Source: Phallus indusiatus (Eukaryota > Basidiomycota > Agaricomycetes > Phallales > Phallaceae). Taken from it: a DNA stretch of 64,000 nucleotides. Location of the stretch: positions 1,912,410 to 1,976,409 of the forward strand of contig JAQFWX010000008.1 in NCBI GenBank assembly GCA_027605045.1, written 5' to 3'. Shown in pieces: positions 25,544 through 37,367 of this stretch; positions within the stretch are counted from its first letter, which is position 1; the number at the start of each line of letters is the position of its first letter. A program made the position numbers and the translations under genes. Under the pieces are notes generated by a model. That model was not told the origin of the DNA, did not search any database, and saw nothing but the letters and a program-made list of their open reading frames with translations.

Positions 25544-27764
25544 TGTGAGATAATAATAAAAAAAGAAAGTTTATTTCGTCCTCCCTACCTCCCTCCCTCT
25601 CCTCGTCATATCGTTGTTATATATTGGTTAGTTCATTTCTGTAACCCCCTTATGTTTTATTTTGCTCAAAGCTTTTCTTTTTATCTAAAACATCATTTAT
25701 CTATAAAAAGTATTGTGTTGTGAAATCTACATATTAACCGGTATAATACCCCCCCTTCCCTCTCCTCTCCCCTCCTGAATACCTTTCCTTTCATCATGAT
25801 TGGTTTTCACTTCGGGTGGACTTTTGGGCATACGAAAATTTATTTTTTCGTGTTGGTGATTGTGGCTGAACCTCTCTTTGCTTTTTTAATCTTATTATTC
25901 GTTTCTCTTTTCGTCATATCCGCTCTTTGTTTTATCAATCCCTAAACGCCAAATCCTTTCGGTTGTTTTCGAACATCACACCTTTCTCATTCTTTCCGAG
26001 ATAGAACTTTTCTTATGAATGCACCATACCCCGAACTTTATACCCTTTTCTTTTCACCCGCACTAATGTTCTATCCACAGTGTAAGCAATATATTTGCTT
26101 TCCTTTATTCTCCCTCTGTTCTCCTTTTTATTTTTCTTCTTCGCTTATCTATATATTTTCTTTGCTTTCTCAATCGTTGTCCAAAATGCTCTTACAGCTC
26201 TTGCAATCGTTATACAAATTGTCACTCCTTTTTCCGACTTCTTTGTTATATAGTATATATATACCTGTCGTTACTGCATTTGTCTATTCGCTCTCTTTTA
26301 TTCGCTCCTTTTTTTGATGTAGACTAATTTTGTGAATGACAAGTAAAAAAAAGATGGTGGAGTGTGCATAATAATAATAACTGATATGTAAATATGTGTG
26401 TATCGCTCCTTTTGTTTATTTGACGCGCGTGATTACCTCAAGTTCCGGCACAAGTCGATCTAGTTTAGTGTGTTTGTCCTTTGTTCTGGATAAGGATTAC
26501 TATAGAACGTATCGGAACAAATTATGGAAGAACAAGGCCTTTCTCATGTCAACTATTTATAGCTTACCGTGTTCCGTCACTCCGGAACATATATTCGGGT
26601 TCACTGAACTCAAATTCTTTTAGCTCAAGTGTTGGTTTTTTGTCTCGCTTCTTCTCGATGAACTTGAAAAAAAAAATGCACCTTTATGGAAAGCTCCGGC
26701 TAAATTCATCAATATAAAATTGTCCACCATCCCTCATAACAAACGAAATTGCCACAGTCTGACGACTGCGAAGGTCGGTTGCCGTCAAGTGAACTTCTAA
26801 CGCAGATTTCCATGTGATTTTCGGGGGAAAAGGCAATGAACCATACATATGCCCATCAATCAAACAGCACCGCCGGCACTGGCATAGTGAGCCAACGATC
26901 ATGATAGACCCGATCGGCTAATATATCAAGCTCCAGGAAAGTTGGTACAAACTTAAAACATAACCATCATCAGTGGCTTGTTTATTCGGCAGGAAGGAAT
27001 GATATAGGATCCTTTATTTTTGTTTTTAAAAATGTGACACCACTACAATGTTGTATAACCGATATTTATCCTTATGATTGTTATGATTATTATGACCTGT
27101 GTAAGGCAGTTGAGTTCCCTTGTGCGGAAATGTCTATTCGTCTGGACTAGGCTTACTATAGCTTAACATATCATACGTTAATTAGCGATATGTTCAGTAT
27201 TTTGAGATCCGCTAAACTCAACGACTGGCAATGCTTCCTACGCCAAAGCATATCTCCGGCGATTCAATTGACTTGGTTATCAAACATGGTTCTGACCTCA
27301 ATTACTTACCGCTATCTCTTTTCATTTGACAACAGAGCCCAATTAGTAGTTATGGTGCGTGTTGCCCACAATTTACACACACAAAAATTTAGGATACCGG
27401 GTGTGAGTTCATCTCGTTGACACGCGGCGTACATGTTCTCTACATTTCCTTTAGAAGTTTGTTGGCTCAAGAAGAGTTTTCAGAAACCAGGCTTTCATAT
27501 TTTACTAATAAAACCATGTCATAGTTGATACTAAAAGCATATATAAACAGACTACTTTTAAGACGGATGTTGCACAGTGCCGACCCTAGAGCGCACCAAT
27601 AACATGCGTGAGCCATTAGAAACAGAGTATAAGTTGGTAAGGCATCTTCTAGATTCTGAAATGATACCATGCTCAAGAACAATCCAATTCATTCATGGTT
27701 TCTAGGCTTATCCGACTCAATCTTCCAAGTCCTCGTTGAGACCACGGGTCTCATTCGTTTTTGC
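25544..27764. other. Intergenic region, no firm gene
   Basis: About 2.2 kb. The first 800 bases are pyrimidine-rich and probably hold the GATA 3' end. A minus-strand fragment at about 26684-26970 looks coding-like (FLELDILADRVYHDRW, then WKSALEVHLTATDLRSRQ) but has stops and no full gene structure; I could not assign it. No RNA gene was recognised. Confidence 0.45.
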
Positions 27765-27772
27765 TATATAAA
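27765..27772 (+). promoter_or_regulatory. Probable TATA box of the secreted barrel gene
   Basis: TATATAAA 77 bases upstream of the ATG at 27849, a normal distance for a fungal TATA element with a short leader. Confidence 0.55.
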
Positions 27773-27848
27773 TGACAGGAGGAACGACTAAAAATAATCT
27801 CAATCTCTTCCTTCGTTCCTAAGTAAAGCTCCATATTACTCGTCAAAT

Positions 27849-28424
27849 ATGTACACTACCATCTTTTTGAAGGCAATTACTTTCCTTTTTCTATGCTTGT
27901 CGTCGCTGGTAGTGTCTGCGCCTGTATCAGAACGATACTCTGCTGATTCCGCCTTTTACAACGGAATGTAAGTTCAGTCTTTCATTATTTTACTGAGGCA
28001 TGAATTTTAAATTTGATAGTGCAACATTTTATTACCAAAAGGGCAACGCAGGAGCTTGTGGGGCAGTGAATAGCGATTGGGCGCATATCGTGGCACTTCG
28101 TAAGTTATAGTTTTAATGATATCCCTCAAGACGCTGAGGAGTAATGTGTTTAGAGACCGTAAAATATGCCGGTGGTATCAATTGTGGGAGGACTATTCAG
28201 CTCACGGATACGAACACAGGAAGATGGGCTACAGCCGTGGTCGCGGACGAGTGTCCTTCCTGCGAAACGGAAGATAGTATTGATCTTTCCGAAGGACTGT
28301 TTGAAGAGTTCCCGGACCTCAGCGCTGGAGTGTTCAATGGTAAGCAGAATACATATTAGGCGTTTTCAGAATGATTGTCTAAAGGAGAAAATATCAACCA
28401 GTCCGATGGCGATTCATAGACTGA
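27849..28424 (+). CDS. Small secreted double-psi beta-barrel (RlpA/barwin-like) protein
   Basis: Four exons: 27849-27967, 28020-28099, 28154-28339 and 28402-28424, together 135 codons plus stop. The N-terminus is a signal peptide (FLKAITFLFLCLSSLVVSA). The barrel carries all family marks: GIATFYYQKGNAGACGAVN, then HIVAL, YAGGINCGRTIQLTDTNTG, VVADECPSC and IDLSEGLF. The last exon is only 23 bases; it supplies VRWRFID, the expected final strand with its tryptophan. Without it the frame would end in the intron. Such proteins are common secreted basidiomycete products related to expansin/cerato-platanin-like barrels, with roles proposed in wall interaction or inhibition; no enzymatic residues of full expansins are evident. 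A TATA box precedes it. Confidence 0.88.
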
Positions 28425-28923
28425 GGAGCATCCGCAAATTCCTCCAGAAGAGAAATACCATTTTAGATGTCCAAGCTGCGCTGCTTCACATCCAATGACA
28501 CTGGTTGTCATGTACTTGTGTGTTAGGAACGTCTTTGAACAGATATGTAAATGAAGATGACTCAACAATACAATCGTATACTAAGGAAATGTGCTTGCAT
28601 TAGGACAATCTAAAGTCCAAGATGAAGAGAGAAAACCTAATGCAACATAAACTAACTCGAAGCATGGCAATAGATGCCAGGAATGAAAGAAAAAAATCTC
28701 TATTAAACAGAATGAAATCGAGGGTTCATGCGGAGCATATTCATTAAGCCGAAGATCCTATGTATGTTAATGGCATACCCTCGAAACGGATTACACATTA
28801 TGCAGATACGCAATAACATGGTCTATCTCGATCAAATCTTGAACAAAGGGAAGTCCAATTGGGAATCTACTGGTGCGAAAACAATTTGGAGAAGAAAGCG
28901 GATATGGTGTATCGTGGAAGGTT
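28425..28923. other. Intergenic region, no gene seen
   Basis: About 500 bases between the convergent barrel and MFS genes. No supported coding frame; presumably 3' ends of both. Confidence 0.5.
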
Positions 28924-31497
28924 TTATATATTTGCAACATATCTTGAGCGTTTCCTGAGCGTTTCTCCGTACCTAGACAATTCAAACAAAAGAAGAAGAA
29001 GAAGGGTAAGCACGGCGTACTTGTGCAGGACTAGGGGAATTGGTGCCAGGAATAGCGCAACGACTCCCAAAACTGTAGACGCCCATCGTGGACCGAGTTT
29101 ATCGTACATTGCCCTGGCAAACAATGGAAATCCAGCACCAGCCGCGGACCGTATGACGGTATAAACCGCGAGAGCTGATGCTGCCACAGAAAGGTATGCG
29201 TCTAATATAATCGACATGTTTTTTTTAAAAAAAGGAGGAAAGGATCTACTGAAAACCTACCAACTATGTAATTAGTCAAGGCAACCTACGAGCGGCCCGA
29301 TTTGGGTTATTGCCATATATTCTATCTGATATACACTCACAAATATGAGACTGATTGATACGCCTAGGAAAACTCCAGAAGACATCTAACACATAGTTTT
29401 TAATCGTCAAATTATGTAAATCGTTATAATCCCAACTTGAAGGAGCGCACTCACGGATGCCCAATACGAAATAAACGGATAGGACGTCCATCTAGCAGTA
29501 TTACGTCAAACCAGCGTCCGGTTGAAAAAGAAAATAAACACACCCAAACCAGAAGAATGATATCACGTAGAAAGGACCACTGTACATAGCAGATTTGAGT
29601 CGTACTTCGGGTGGTGGTTTGTCCGGGCTATATTTCTCTAGGTCGGATTCGTAAATCGGCTGGAATACGGTACGATACTTAGATAATACCAAGGAAATTA
29701 GTTTGTTTAATGACGGTTAATGGATTGAATTTACCAGAATCCCAGCGGTGACACATCCAGTAAGAATGGGTAAGAACATGAGACCTTCGCAAAATGACAT
29801 TTCAACAGAAGCTTATCACCTGTGAAAATTTCCGTCGACGACATACCTGTGCTTCCGGCATTCATATGATGTTCTTCACCAAATACGATGGGATATGCTT
29901 CAAATAAAATGTAAATGCAACCATAAACAAACTGGTAATAGGGCCCGAGTCATTTCCTGTATGTAGATTGAAAAAAGAAGCAATAAACACGTACCGAAAC
30001 ATAAACTGTCATAGCTACAAGCATTGGCTCGTGTAAGAATAGTAAAAATGGTTTAGCGAGGATACGTTTTAACCGCGTTTTGAAAGGAATACGAAGGGCC
30101 TCTAAAGGTGCATAGTACCGTGAATCACCTGATTCTTCTCTTATTCGACGAGCCTTTCTGACAAGAATAACCGGTGCATATGTCTCGGGGATGAAAAAAA
30201 TAATAACGAAAAGACAAGATCCTGCCTTGCGTTGGTGACCTCAGGCTGTCGAAACTTTCGCTTGATTACAAAAAAATTCGAACAACTCACAAAGCAAGCT
30301 AGTACCCAATACAGCCACCTAAACGAAATGTTGCTCACTTCAATAAACCCGGCCACGAGAGGACCCTGCAGAGTAGTTAGTAAATTAGAACTTGAAAACA
30401 CGATATGCCTACCAGCGTGGGTCCTATAAAAGGGGCAACGCAAAACTATATAAAATTTTAGGGATTAGACAAAGCGTCCAGAACAGCCACTCACTATAGC
30501 CATTGCTTTACCTCTCTCCCGTGCATCCCATCTAGTGTGTGATCGTACGTCAGATAGTAAGACATGGTAGATTTAATAGTCATACATACATGTCCGATAT
30601 AAAGGCTCCAGAATTTGTTATTGGGCTAGAGAATTAAGTTATGGAGATGACAATGTTCCTCGTAGTGATTTCAGAATACACTTACTTCGCAGCAAAGCAT
30701 CCTCCTAAAAATCGAAAGACCAAAAGCGCAGCTGTGTTTGGTGCGAGAGCACTTCCGACTTGACACAAGGTGTACACAGTAAATGATGCAATAAAAAATG
30801 GTCTGTCAACGCCGTTATTCGATTGAGTAATTAATCCAATAAACAGCCACATCAATAGTTTGAGCTTACTTCCGACCGTACTATAATGAATTGGAAAGCG
30901 TCATGAATTCTCATTCAACAAAGATGTGATTCCTAAAAAACCTGTTCGGATAATGGCGCCCAAACCAATGGACCCAAGACGTAACCTAATGAATTCAGTC
31001 AGAAAAAGCAATGGAAACTTTGATTTACTTTACCGCAAACGAATAATGATATTGTTAGAGTAGCAATAAGATGCGAAAAATGAAACTTGTCAATCATATG
31101 TTGAACTATTCCTGAAGGCGAGGAGCTCGCGAAAGTTCTATGTGTGCATGATTTTGTTAGTTCTAACGGTTTGACGTTGATATTCCTTGACTCCACTAAC
31201 GAAGAAAGAATAAAAGTCCCAGCGACAAAGGTCCTAGTAAAGATAATCAACGTTGTGCGATTCATAAACTTGCAGGAGCTTACAATACCCAACGCTTCTT
31301 AGAGCTCCAATTCTAATGAATGTCAGCGATAAATCGTGTTTATTAAGTCTACAGGGTACTTTGGGGTTTTCTGGGTCATCAATATCAAACATTACAAGGA
31401 AAGGATCGTCCACATTTAAAGTTTCTTTGCCTTTTCTTTCGCCAGGGAAATCGTCACTGTTGGACGGGCGGCGGTCGTCCAGTATGTCGGTTGACAT
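28924..31497 (-). CDS. MFS transporter, drug:H+ antiporter-1 type
   Basis: Proton-coupled exporter of the DHA1 group in the plasma membrane, substrate unknown. It is a many-exon gene, roughly 500 residues. The start at 31497 gives a hydrophilic N-terminus (MSTDILDDRRPSNSDD), then RTFASSSPSGIVQHM and HLIATLTISLFVCG (first helices). Around 30360 is LVAGFIEVSNISFRWLYWVL, the loop and helix with conserved SWRW-like sequence; around 29900 FVYGCIYILFEAYPIVFGEE and HHMNAGSTG; around 29600 DKPPPEVRLKSAMYSGP and SFFWFG; and in the last exons AASALAVYTVIRSAAGAGFP, YDKLGPRWASTVLGVVALFL and KYGETLRKRSRYV. All of these match the DHA1 polyamine/drug subgroup in order. Junctions in the middle were not all fixed, but no lesion was found. 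Confidence 0.88.
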
Positions 31498-33544
31498 TCG
31501 GGTAGGAAATAGAGGAGGAAGGGAAGAGAGTGGAAAAGGTCTTAATATAGCAAAGGTATCATGAGAGTAACTGAAGGAGCTACATTAGTTGACCTAGTGC
31601 CGAACGCAATATGGGCGAAGATGGTGAGATTACAACCGCGGGCGTGCGGCGTGCCGGTAGCCGGCCGAGCACTTCTGTCTCGTATTTCAAATCACATCAT
31701 GGCTGGCGTTCTTAAGATTTCAACAAACAACATTACGACTGAGATATTCTAGAAGAGATGCGTCTGTATCCTCCACCGGCATGAAAAGCTTTGCCGGCGG
31801 TTCTTAAACTTTGAGTGAGAATCCCGGCTGCGTGTCCGATGATTACCTGATTACCCATTACATACTTACACGTATTATGTTGGTGCATAAGGTACACATC
31901 TCGGCATCATTTTGTTGGGGTGTTCGTTAAGCCTGCAAAGATGCACATATACATACATGTAAACAATATTTTCGATGCCGGGTTTTGGCCGAGTTTTATT
32001 TCGTATGGACCATTTTATTTTGTTCAAGTTTGTCATAGGTATTTGGCAGGCTGTGAATTTCTGTTTTGAAAAATTGAACAATGTTCGCTCCAGATATGTC
32101 ATTGGGTTTTTGATGTATATAAACACAAAGAAATTACTCGACAATTTACTGGTTTAAACACACGTTGGCCCGAATGATCTAGTGATCGTATTGTTGGCTC
32201 GGAAACAAGCAGATATACAGTCCGAGCTCGCCGTGTAAAAAGGTTTAAAAATAAATGATAGTGCGAGATCAAGGTGACGCGGTGACGTTTAAATTCCGCG
32301 ACTACGGCAATAAGGGTCTCCAAAACCCCTTGCCTGTTCCCTAATAGACGGCTGTTTAGTATGTCGCAATACGTTATTCACAACTATATTACTTGAAATT
32401 ATAGTTGTCTTCGTCACTCCTTATAAAATAAAAAAGAAAACGGAAAAAGAAAACACGAAAAACGAGGGGGGCAGTCTGGTGGAGGCGTCGATGACACGGA
32501 TATCTGTGTCGACGTCGCTAACATTATTTCCCTTGATTATATCTCAGTTATTTTCTTACAACTCTTTCTTCAAATATGATTAGATCGTCTCAAGACCATC
32601 TGCCTCGATCTGATGCAGCTGTAGGTCATGATTCAATAATATTGGGAAACTTTGTAACCTCTTGTAACGTCTAGGTATGGAAAAGGAGCAGTAAAAACAA
32701 GAAACTATAAGTTTGCACTCCTCGCGATAACCGAATTCATTTTTCAATGCTTGTGTTTTCGTGTTTTCACCTATTTCAATAAAGTGAACACTCGAGGGGT
32801 CTCGCAGGACTTATTTCAAAGCGGAAACTCGGGAAATTGGGGAGCAAATGATAGATTCGCTGTAATAATCGCGAAGAATGATGAACAGATAAAGGAAGAG
32901 TAGTATGCATAGAGCCATGTGGAATTCGAACGTGTTCTTCAAGAAGATTTTGTCACGTGAAAGGCTGGATTTTATTCAAAAATCCAATACAAACAAATAA
33001 AAGTAAGTATTACATTGAATCATTGTGGAGCCCCGACATTACATCCAGAAAATTACTTATAACACGAAAACCCGACTGGCACAAAAATACTAGGCGATCG
33101 TGCCCCCAGATGACAGACGCGAAGAGACGCGTAAATTTTTATATATTTTTTTGACAACGAACTTCTCGAAGTCAATAAAACTATCTTCTCAAACTTTATT
33201 TGCATAGCTTATGGCAGGCTCGGAAGGCCCTGAGCTGTCTGAAAACTCGAAAGAAATATGAAGAATGGCCGTGTATGCGCGTTTAGGGCAACTTTCGAAG
33301 TCTGCACATGACATATTTGTCTAGAGACGAGGGGTAAAAAGTACTAGGCGACTGTGGCACTGAATGCGAAGCGAATTTGAATTTGTTCTTCCTCTAACTC
33401 CACTACTAGGACCTGGTCATGAGCACATTTTGGCAGATTGAGAAGGTCAAGTGTCAATAGAGGGCACTCTCAGTAGCATTTTTTCTGACATTTCATGACA
33501 GAAATCATGGGAAGGCTATCTCGTCATGTGTCCTCTAGAATGTC
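31498..33544. other. Intergenic region, no gene seen
   Basis: About 2 kb between the divergent MFS and lectin genes. Short frames exist but none is supported. It should hold both promoters. Confidence 0.5.
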
Positions 33545-33552
33545 TATAAAAA
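33545..33552 (+). promoter_or_regulatory. Probable TATA box of the lectin gene
   Basis: TATAAAAA about 60 bases before the ATG at 33613. Confidence 0.55.
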
Positions 33553-33612
33553 TGGATAACTTGGTGCATCTCCACCTCAGCGCATTCGCAAATTCAAATA
33601 ACCTTTCGCAAT

Positions 33613-34128
33613 ATGTCTAAACCCTCAGCTGGTACTTACGCCATCATAAACAGAGTCCTCTCCGGGTCTGGTGATAAGCTCGCCATCACCCTCGGTGACC
33701 AGGGCAAGTTGGTCGTTACCCCTTACACCGGTGCTAATACTCAGAAGGTATTGAGTTCATTTATTATTCCTGGCTGAGAACCTAGTACTCATCTCTTTGC
33801 ATTGACAGTGGATCATTAGCGATTTTAATACGACTACTCAATCTGTCTCTCCCAAGAACAATCCTAATTCTCAGGTCGGAATAGGATCCGACGGAATGAC
33901 GGTCTTGCCACCTCATAACTATGTCTACATTATCAGAGCCAACGATTTTGGAGTGACGTACGTTTTTTTTTATTTTTCAGGAGGATGTACATCTCAGATG
34001 AATGACACAGGATTGCCACTGGTGACAACGCAAGCTTTTGGCAACTTACAACTGCTGCGTCTGGTACCCGAGTAACGCTTGGGGGGAGTAGCGATAATGA
34101 AAAGCAGGATTGGATCTTAACGCAGTAA
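33613..34128 (+). CDS. Ricin-B-like beta-trefoil lectin, single domain
   Basis: Three exons: 33613-33747, 33809-33957 and 34011-34128, together 133 codons plus stop. The protein is one beta-trefoil unit with no signal peptide, so probably cytosolic. Three repeats are visible, each ending in or near a Gln-x-Trp/Trp element: GTYAIINRVLSGSGDKLAIT with TQKWIIS; SVSPKNNPNSQVG with YVYIIRANDFG; and ATGDNASFWQL with KQDWILTQ. The pattern is that of small carbohydrate-binding basidiomycete lectins. It lacks any catalytic chain, so it is a binding protein and not a ribosome-inactivating enzyme. Fungal homologues are often thought to act in defence against fungus-feeding animals or in development. Sugar specificity cannot be read from the sequence. 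Confidence 0.88.
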
Positions 34129-34708
34129 ACCGAAAGATATGTTTGATAGCGCAAGGCTTCAACCTTCTTGTAAGAGTCCACTCACCTTTAATTGGACTCA
34201 GAAATCTCGAATCTATCTTTCTTCGATATTCCTTTTCTTTCCTTTTATAAAAAAAGCACAAAACTATATAAAATTTGATGTTGTATACTATTTGTTTCTC
34301 AGACTTCGAACAACGAAGATTTATGACTCTCACTCACTTCATAAAGCTTAAATTTTTATATCGTTCGCAAGGGTGAAATAAGTGTGTCTAGGATTTCCTC
34401 GCGACAACTATGACATCCGGAGTTGAATAAATGCTCTCCCTGTCCCTCCCACGGCCCACGAAGGGGTCAGTCGCGTGCCTTCTACACCTATCAGTGTCCA
34501 GACTGTCAGATATCGAGGACGATTACCAGTACAACCCATTAACCCCTCGCTCCCTTCCAGCTTCCAGGCTCTATTGACCACCTGTGAATGCCGACTTACC
34601 ATACGTACAATATTCTCTAATTGCGAGTCGTAGTTAAGTTACACATACTAATGTAAGTAGCGGAAAGAGCAAAAAGCAGATAAGCGAAGCTTTTCACCTT
34701 TAACTTCA
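34129..34708. other. Intergenic region, no gene seen
   Basis: About 580 bases between the lectin stop and the 3' end of the Fic-like remnant. No supported coding frame. Confidence 0.5.
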
Positions 34709-36622
34709 TTACATATATGTTCTTGTGCTTCCACTTGAATAACATTGTGCCCATTGTTTGTCATCCGGAGAAGGCGGTGCGAGGGCTGTAATATACTGTA
34801 TAGAATCTTCCATAGAATTTACAAATATTTCCGCCAAAGGCTGTAAGTTATTCTTTGTTTGAACTTGTTTGAGTAATTAATCCCTTAAAATTGCGTTATA
34901 ACATTGAACGAACCGTAAAAATAACCCGCAGATACTCTTCACGCAGATCTGGCCTAATAATGATGAAAGGAAGCTCTGTCGTGAAAATGGAATAGATGCA
35001 ATAATTCGTGCCACACGCCCATTACCGTCCTAGATATATATATATATAAGACTCCCATAAAGGAAGAGCATATACTTTACCAACGGTGAACGAATAGATT
35101 CTCGCAAATACCGTGTGGATCCACTGCAGGCTGCCTTCACGAATGACGGAGCGGCCGATAACAAACAATCCTGATAAAAACATGAGAACACTAACTGGAA
35201 CGTAAATGACATTAATTACCTTCAAATGTAACATAAACGATACCATCTCTTCTGGGATATCTCCCCACTTTGTAAACTGCACAACACCATCAATATTATC
35301 AAGAGTCGTCGAAATAAGCCGACGGCGATAGACACCGAGAGGCACCAGGTAATCAACTTTTTCGTCGTCGATCTAGGAATCTAAATTATGGAGATTGCAC
35401 CTTAAGTCGACTCCGTGATACTCACAGAAACTGTGGAAACTATACTTGATTTCGGTAAAAGGGCATGGAGACGACAAATGTGCTCTGATGCAACTTCAGG
35501 AGCGTTTTGAGTATATCAATGAAAGCTTCTAGAGCCTGTCAATATAAGAACCCTTTTAGCTTATATGAGGAGCAAAACTCCCCTGAGAGAAATGTTTCAA
35601 GATATTGACAACTTGTAAGGAATCCGATCTTCCCGACGGAGAATCCAGCACACGATCGATGGCCGCGGCATAAAATCCTGCTCTCACAAGCCTGACCAAG
35701 GATTCCACACCTAAATGGAAGACATGCTCGATCTCGTTGGATTCTACGGCTAGAAGACGGGCATATCATTCAGTTATGAAATCCTTTTTCTCTTCAGTCA
35801 GGAGAGAGCTCCAAGCGATCTTGACATTTTCATCAGACACAACCCCGAACGAGTAGCCGGAAATGAGTTCTGACGGAACGTGAACCGACACGACAAAGCT
35901 ATCTTCTGGTTGAATCCATTCCCTGTCTGGAGTTCACGTAAGTAAGCTTTCTGTGTGAATAAACTAGTACAAATATTACCTTCTTCTTCTTCGTTTTTCT
36001 TATAGTGACAGGGCCAAGTCAGTAAATGGAAGACACCAACGATCGATTACAGTACCTTCACAAACTTGCGTAAAACGTCTAAGTACTTTCAAACGTTGAG
36101 TCGTAATCATCAAGGAGCACACGCGGTTTCTCAAACAGTTCGAGAGCTCCAACAATGTCATCTAGGAATAAATTTCCAACAGCTAGACGCACAAGGAAGA
36201 ACGCTGAATCGGGATATTTCTCCACGAGCTCGAGTAAAGGTTTGTAATAAAGCCTGACGTCCTTCCTGTCATTTAGGAACGATCCTAGAGGCCGCTCCTC
36301 TTCGGCTCTGAAGCTTATAGTCGACTATCCTATGGGTCAAAAAATATTCAGAGCGTCTCAATCAGTATTCCTTGAAACTCACTAAAGGACCTCCAATAGT
36401 CCACAGCGGATCAAATACATGCATCCTTAGGACCTTACTAAAGAACTTGGATGCAATTGGATGTCTCAACCGGGATTGCCGAATGTCCGGAAGCTTCCAG
36501 ATGCGCGCTTCGGACTTCAAAAAAGTGCCTGAGCACCTTTTCGCACTTCAAGCCTCTTTCAAACAAAAGTACGTGTTTGTGCTCGACATCCGAGAAAGAT
36601 TCCATTTGATTTCAACTAACAT
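34709..36622 (-). pseudogene. Decayed Fic/Fido-domain (AMPylator-like) gene
   Basis: Coding remains run along the minus strand in family order: KFFSKVLRMHVFDPLW; LYYKPLLELVEKYPDSAFF and FLVRLAVGNLFLDD; IQPEDSFVVSVHVPSELISG; ARLLAVESNEIEHVF (the place of the inhibitory helix with its Ser...Glu); SEHICRLHALL; YLVPLGVYRRR; then the Fic motif near 35015-35100, and PDLREEYLRVI and SMEDSIQYITALAP at the C-terminus. Lesions: an in-frame TGA at 35766-35768; a frame change near 35505 in an A-run; the Fic motif reads IYSF-T-DGNGR, so the catalytic His and next Pro are Tyr and Ser (35091-35096); another frame change near 34985. Known family proteins transfer AMP to target hydroxyls using that His. This copy should be inactive. 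The inferred start (36622) is only 32 bases from the divergent LC8 ATG. The family call rests on motif order alone. Confidence 0.72.
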
Positions 36623-36654
36623 GTGATTAGAAACTCTTCTTAGTCTGCGCATTC

Positions 36655-37030
36655 ATGGCTGACACGAAAGACGCGCCAATTGGTGAAGGATCGTCATCGC
36701 CATCTCAACCAGCCGTAAAAGCCGTCATAAAAAATGTGGACATGACCGAGGAAATGCAACAAGACACCATAGACATTGCAAATGCTGCCATTGAGAAGTT
36801 TGCGGTTGAAAAGGACATCGCCTCCACTATCAAGAAAGAATTCGATCGAAAGTACGGCCCCACTTGGCACGTCGTAGTTGGGAAGAATTTTGGTAGCTAC
36901 GTAACGCACGGTAAAGCTTCTGGTATTTATACTTTTAAAGCTTTAGATTCAACTCGCGTTCCCTTTAGAAACAAAACATTTTATCTATTTCTATATCGGT
37001 AGTATGGCGTTTCTCATATGGAAGTCATGA
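36655..37030 (+). CDS. Dynein light chain, LC8 type
   Basis: Two exons, 36655-36910 and 36969-37030, 105 codons plus stop. LC8 is the homodimeric light chain of cytoplasmic dynein and a general dimerising hub for intrinsically disordered partners. The family core is nearly unbroken: [54 protein letters not shown], and from exon 2 [20 protein letters not shown]. The exon join restores the His-Glu-Thr-Lys strand used for partner binding; without splicing the frame ends in the intron. The N-terminal 25 residues ([16 protein letters not shown]) are a short fungal extension. The gene starts divergently from the Fic remnant. Confidence 0.95.
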
Positions 37031-37367
37031 TCGTTCTCTTTTGATTCAATGTGTCAATTTTTGTTGGCGATTGCAGGCCACGTTTGCTTCTGTATCTTGG
37101 TCATTCATACATCATGTTTTATAGTATTCATAAACTATCTCACTTCACTCCGTTTAAATGTTCACGCGTGTTGGAATGTATGAGAATCTAATCGAATGTC
37201 TTATCAGTACAAATGGCAAATATCGATACAAATCTATATAGAAAAAAACGAAAGTAGGATTGCGAGGCTGTATATGTTAACAATGTATATGTTTGTGAAT
37301 GCTTGGATTGAGAGTATGATGAAAGAATGAATGAAGGACGTAATACGATGAACGCAGCTCGTCGGCA
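37031..37367. other. Convergent 3' region of LC8 and Axl2-like genes
   Basis: About 340 bases between the two stops, AT-rich, with no supported gene. Confidence 0.5.

Noticed and set aside
26015..26317. Hydrophobic 100-codon frame, possible small membrane protein
   Set aside because: It lies in CT-rich DNA after the GATA gene; the Phe/Leu/Ser content follows from base composition.
32915..32945. tRNA-like box with TTCGAA
   Set aside because: No matching acceptor, D or anticodon stems could be folded around it.
33613..34128. Ribosome-inactivating toxin because of ricin-B similarity
   Set aside because: Only one carbohydrate-binding trefoil is present; there is no N-glycosidase chain in or near the gene.
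34861..35000. Stop at 34877 as the end of the Fic remnant
   Set aside because: The family C-terminus (PDLREEYLRVI, then SMEDSIQYITALAP) continues in another frame down to 34709, so that stop is in a shifted frame.
35022..35345. Separate small membrane protein read from one unspliced frame
   Set aside because: Its hydrophobic part is mostly an intron of the Fic remnant; the real frame continues into DGNGR after splicing.
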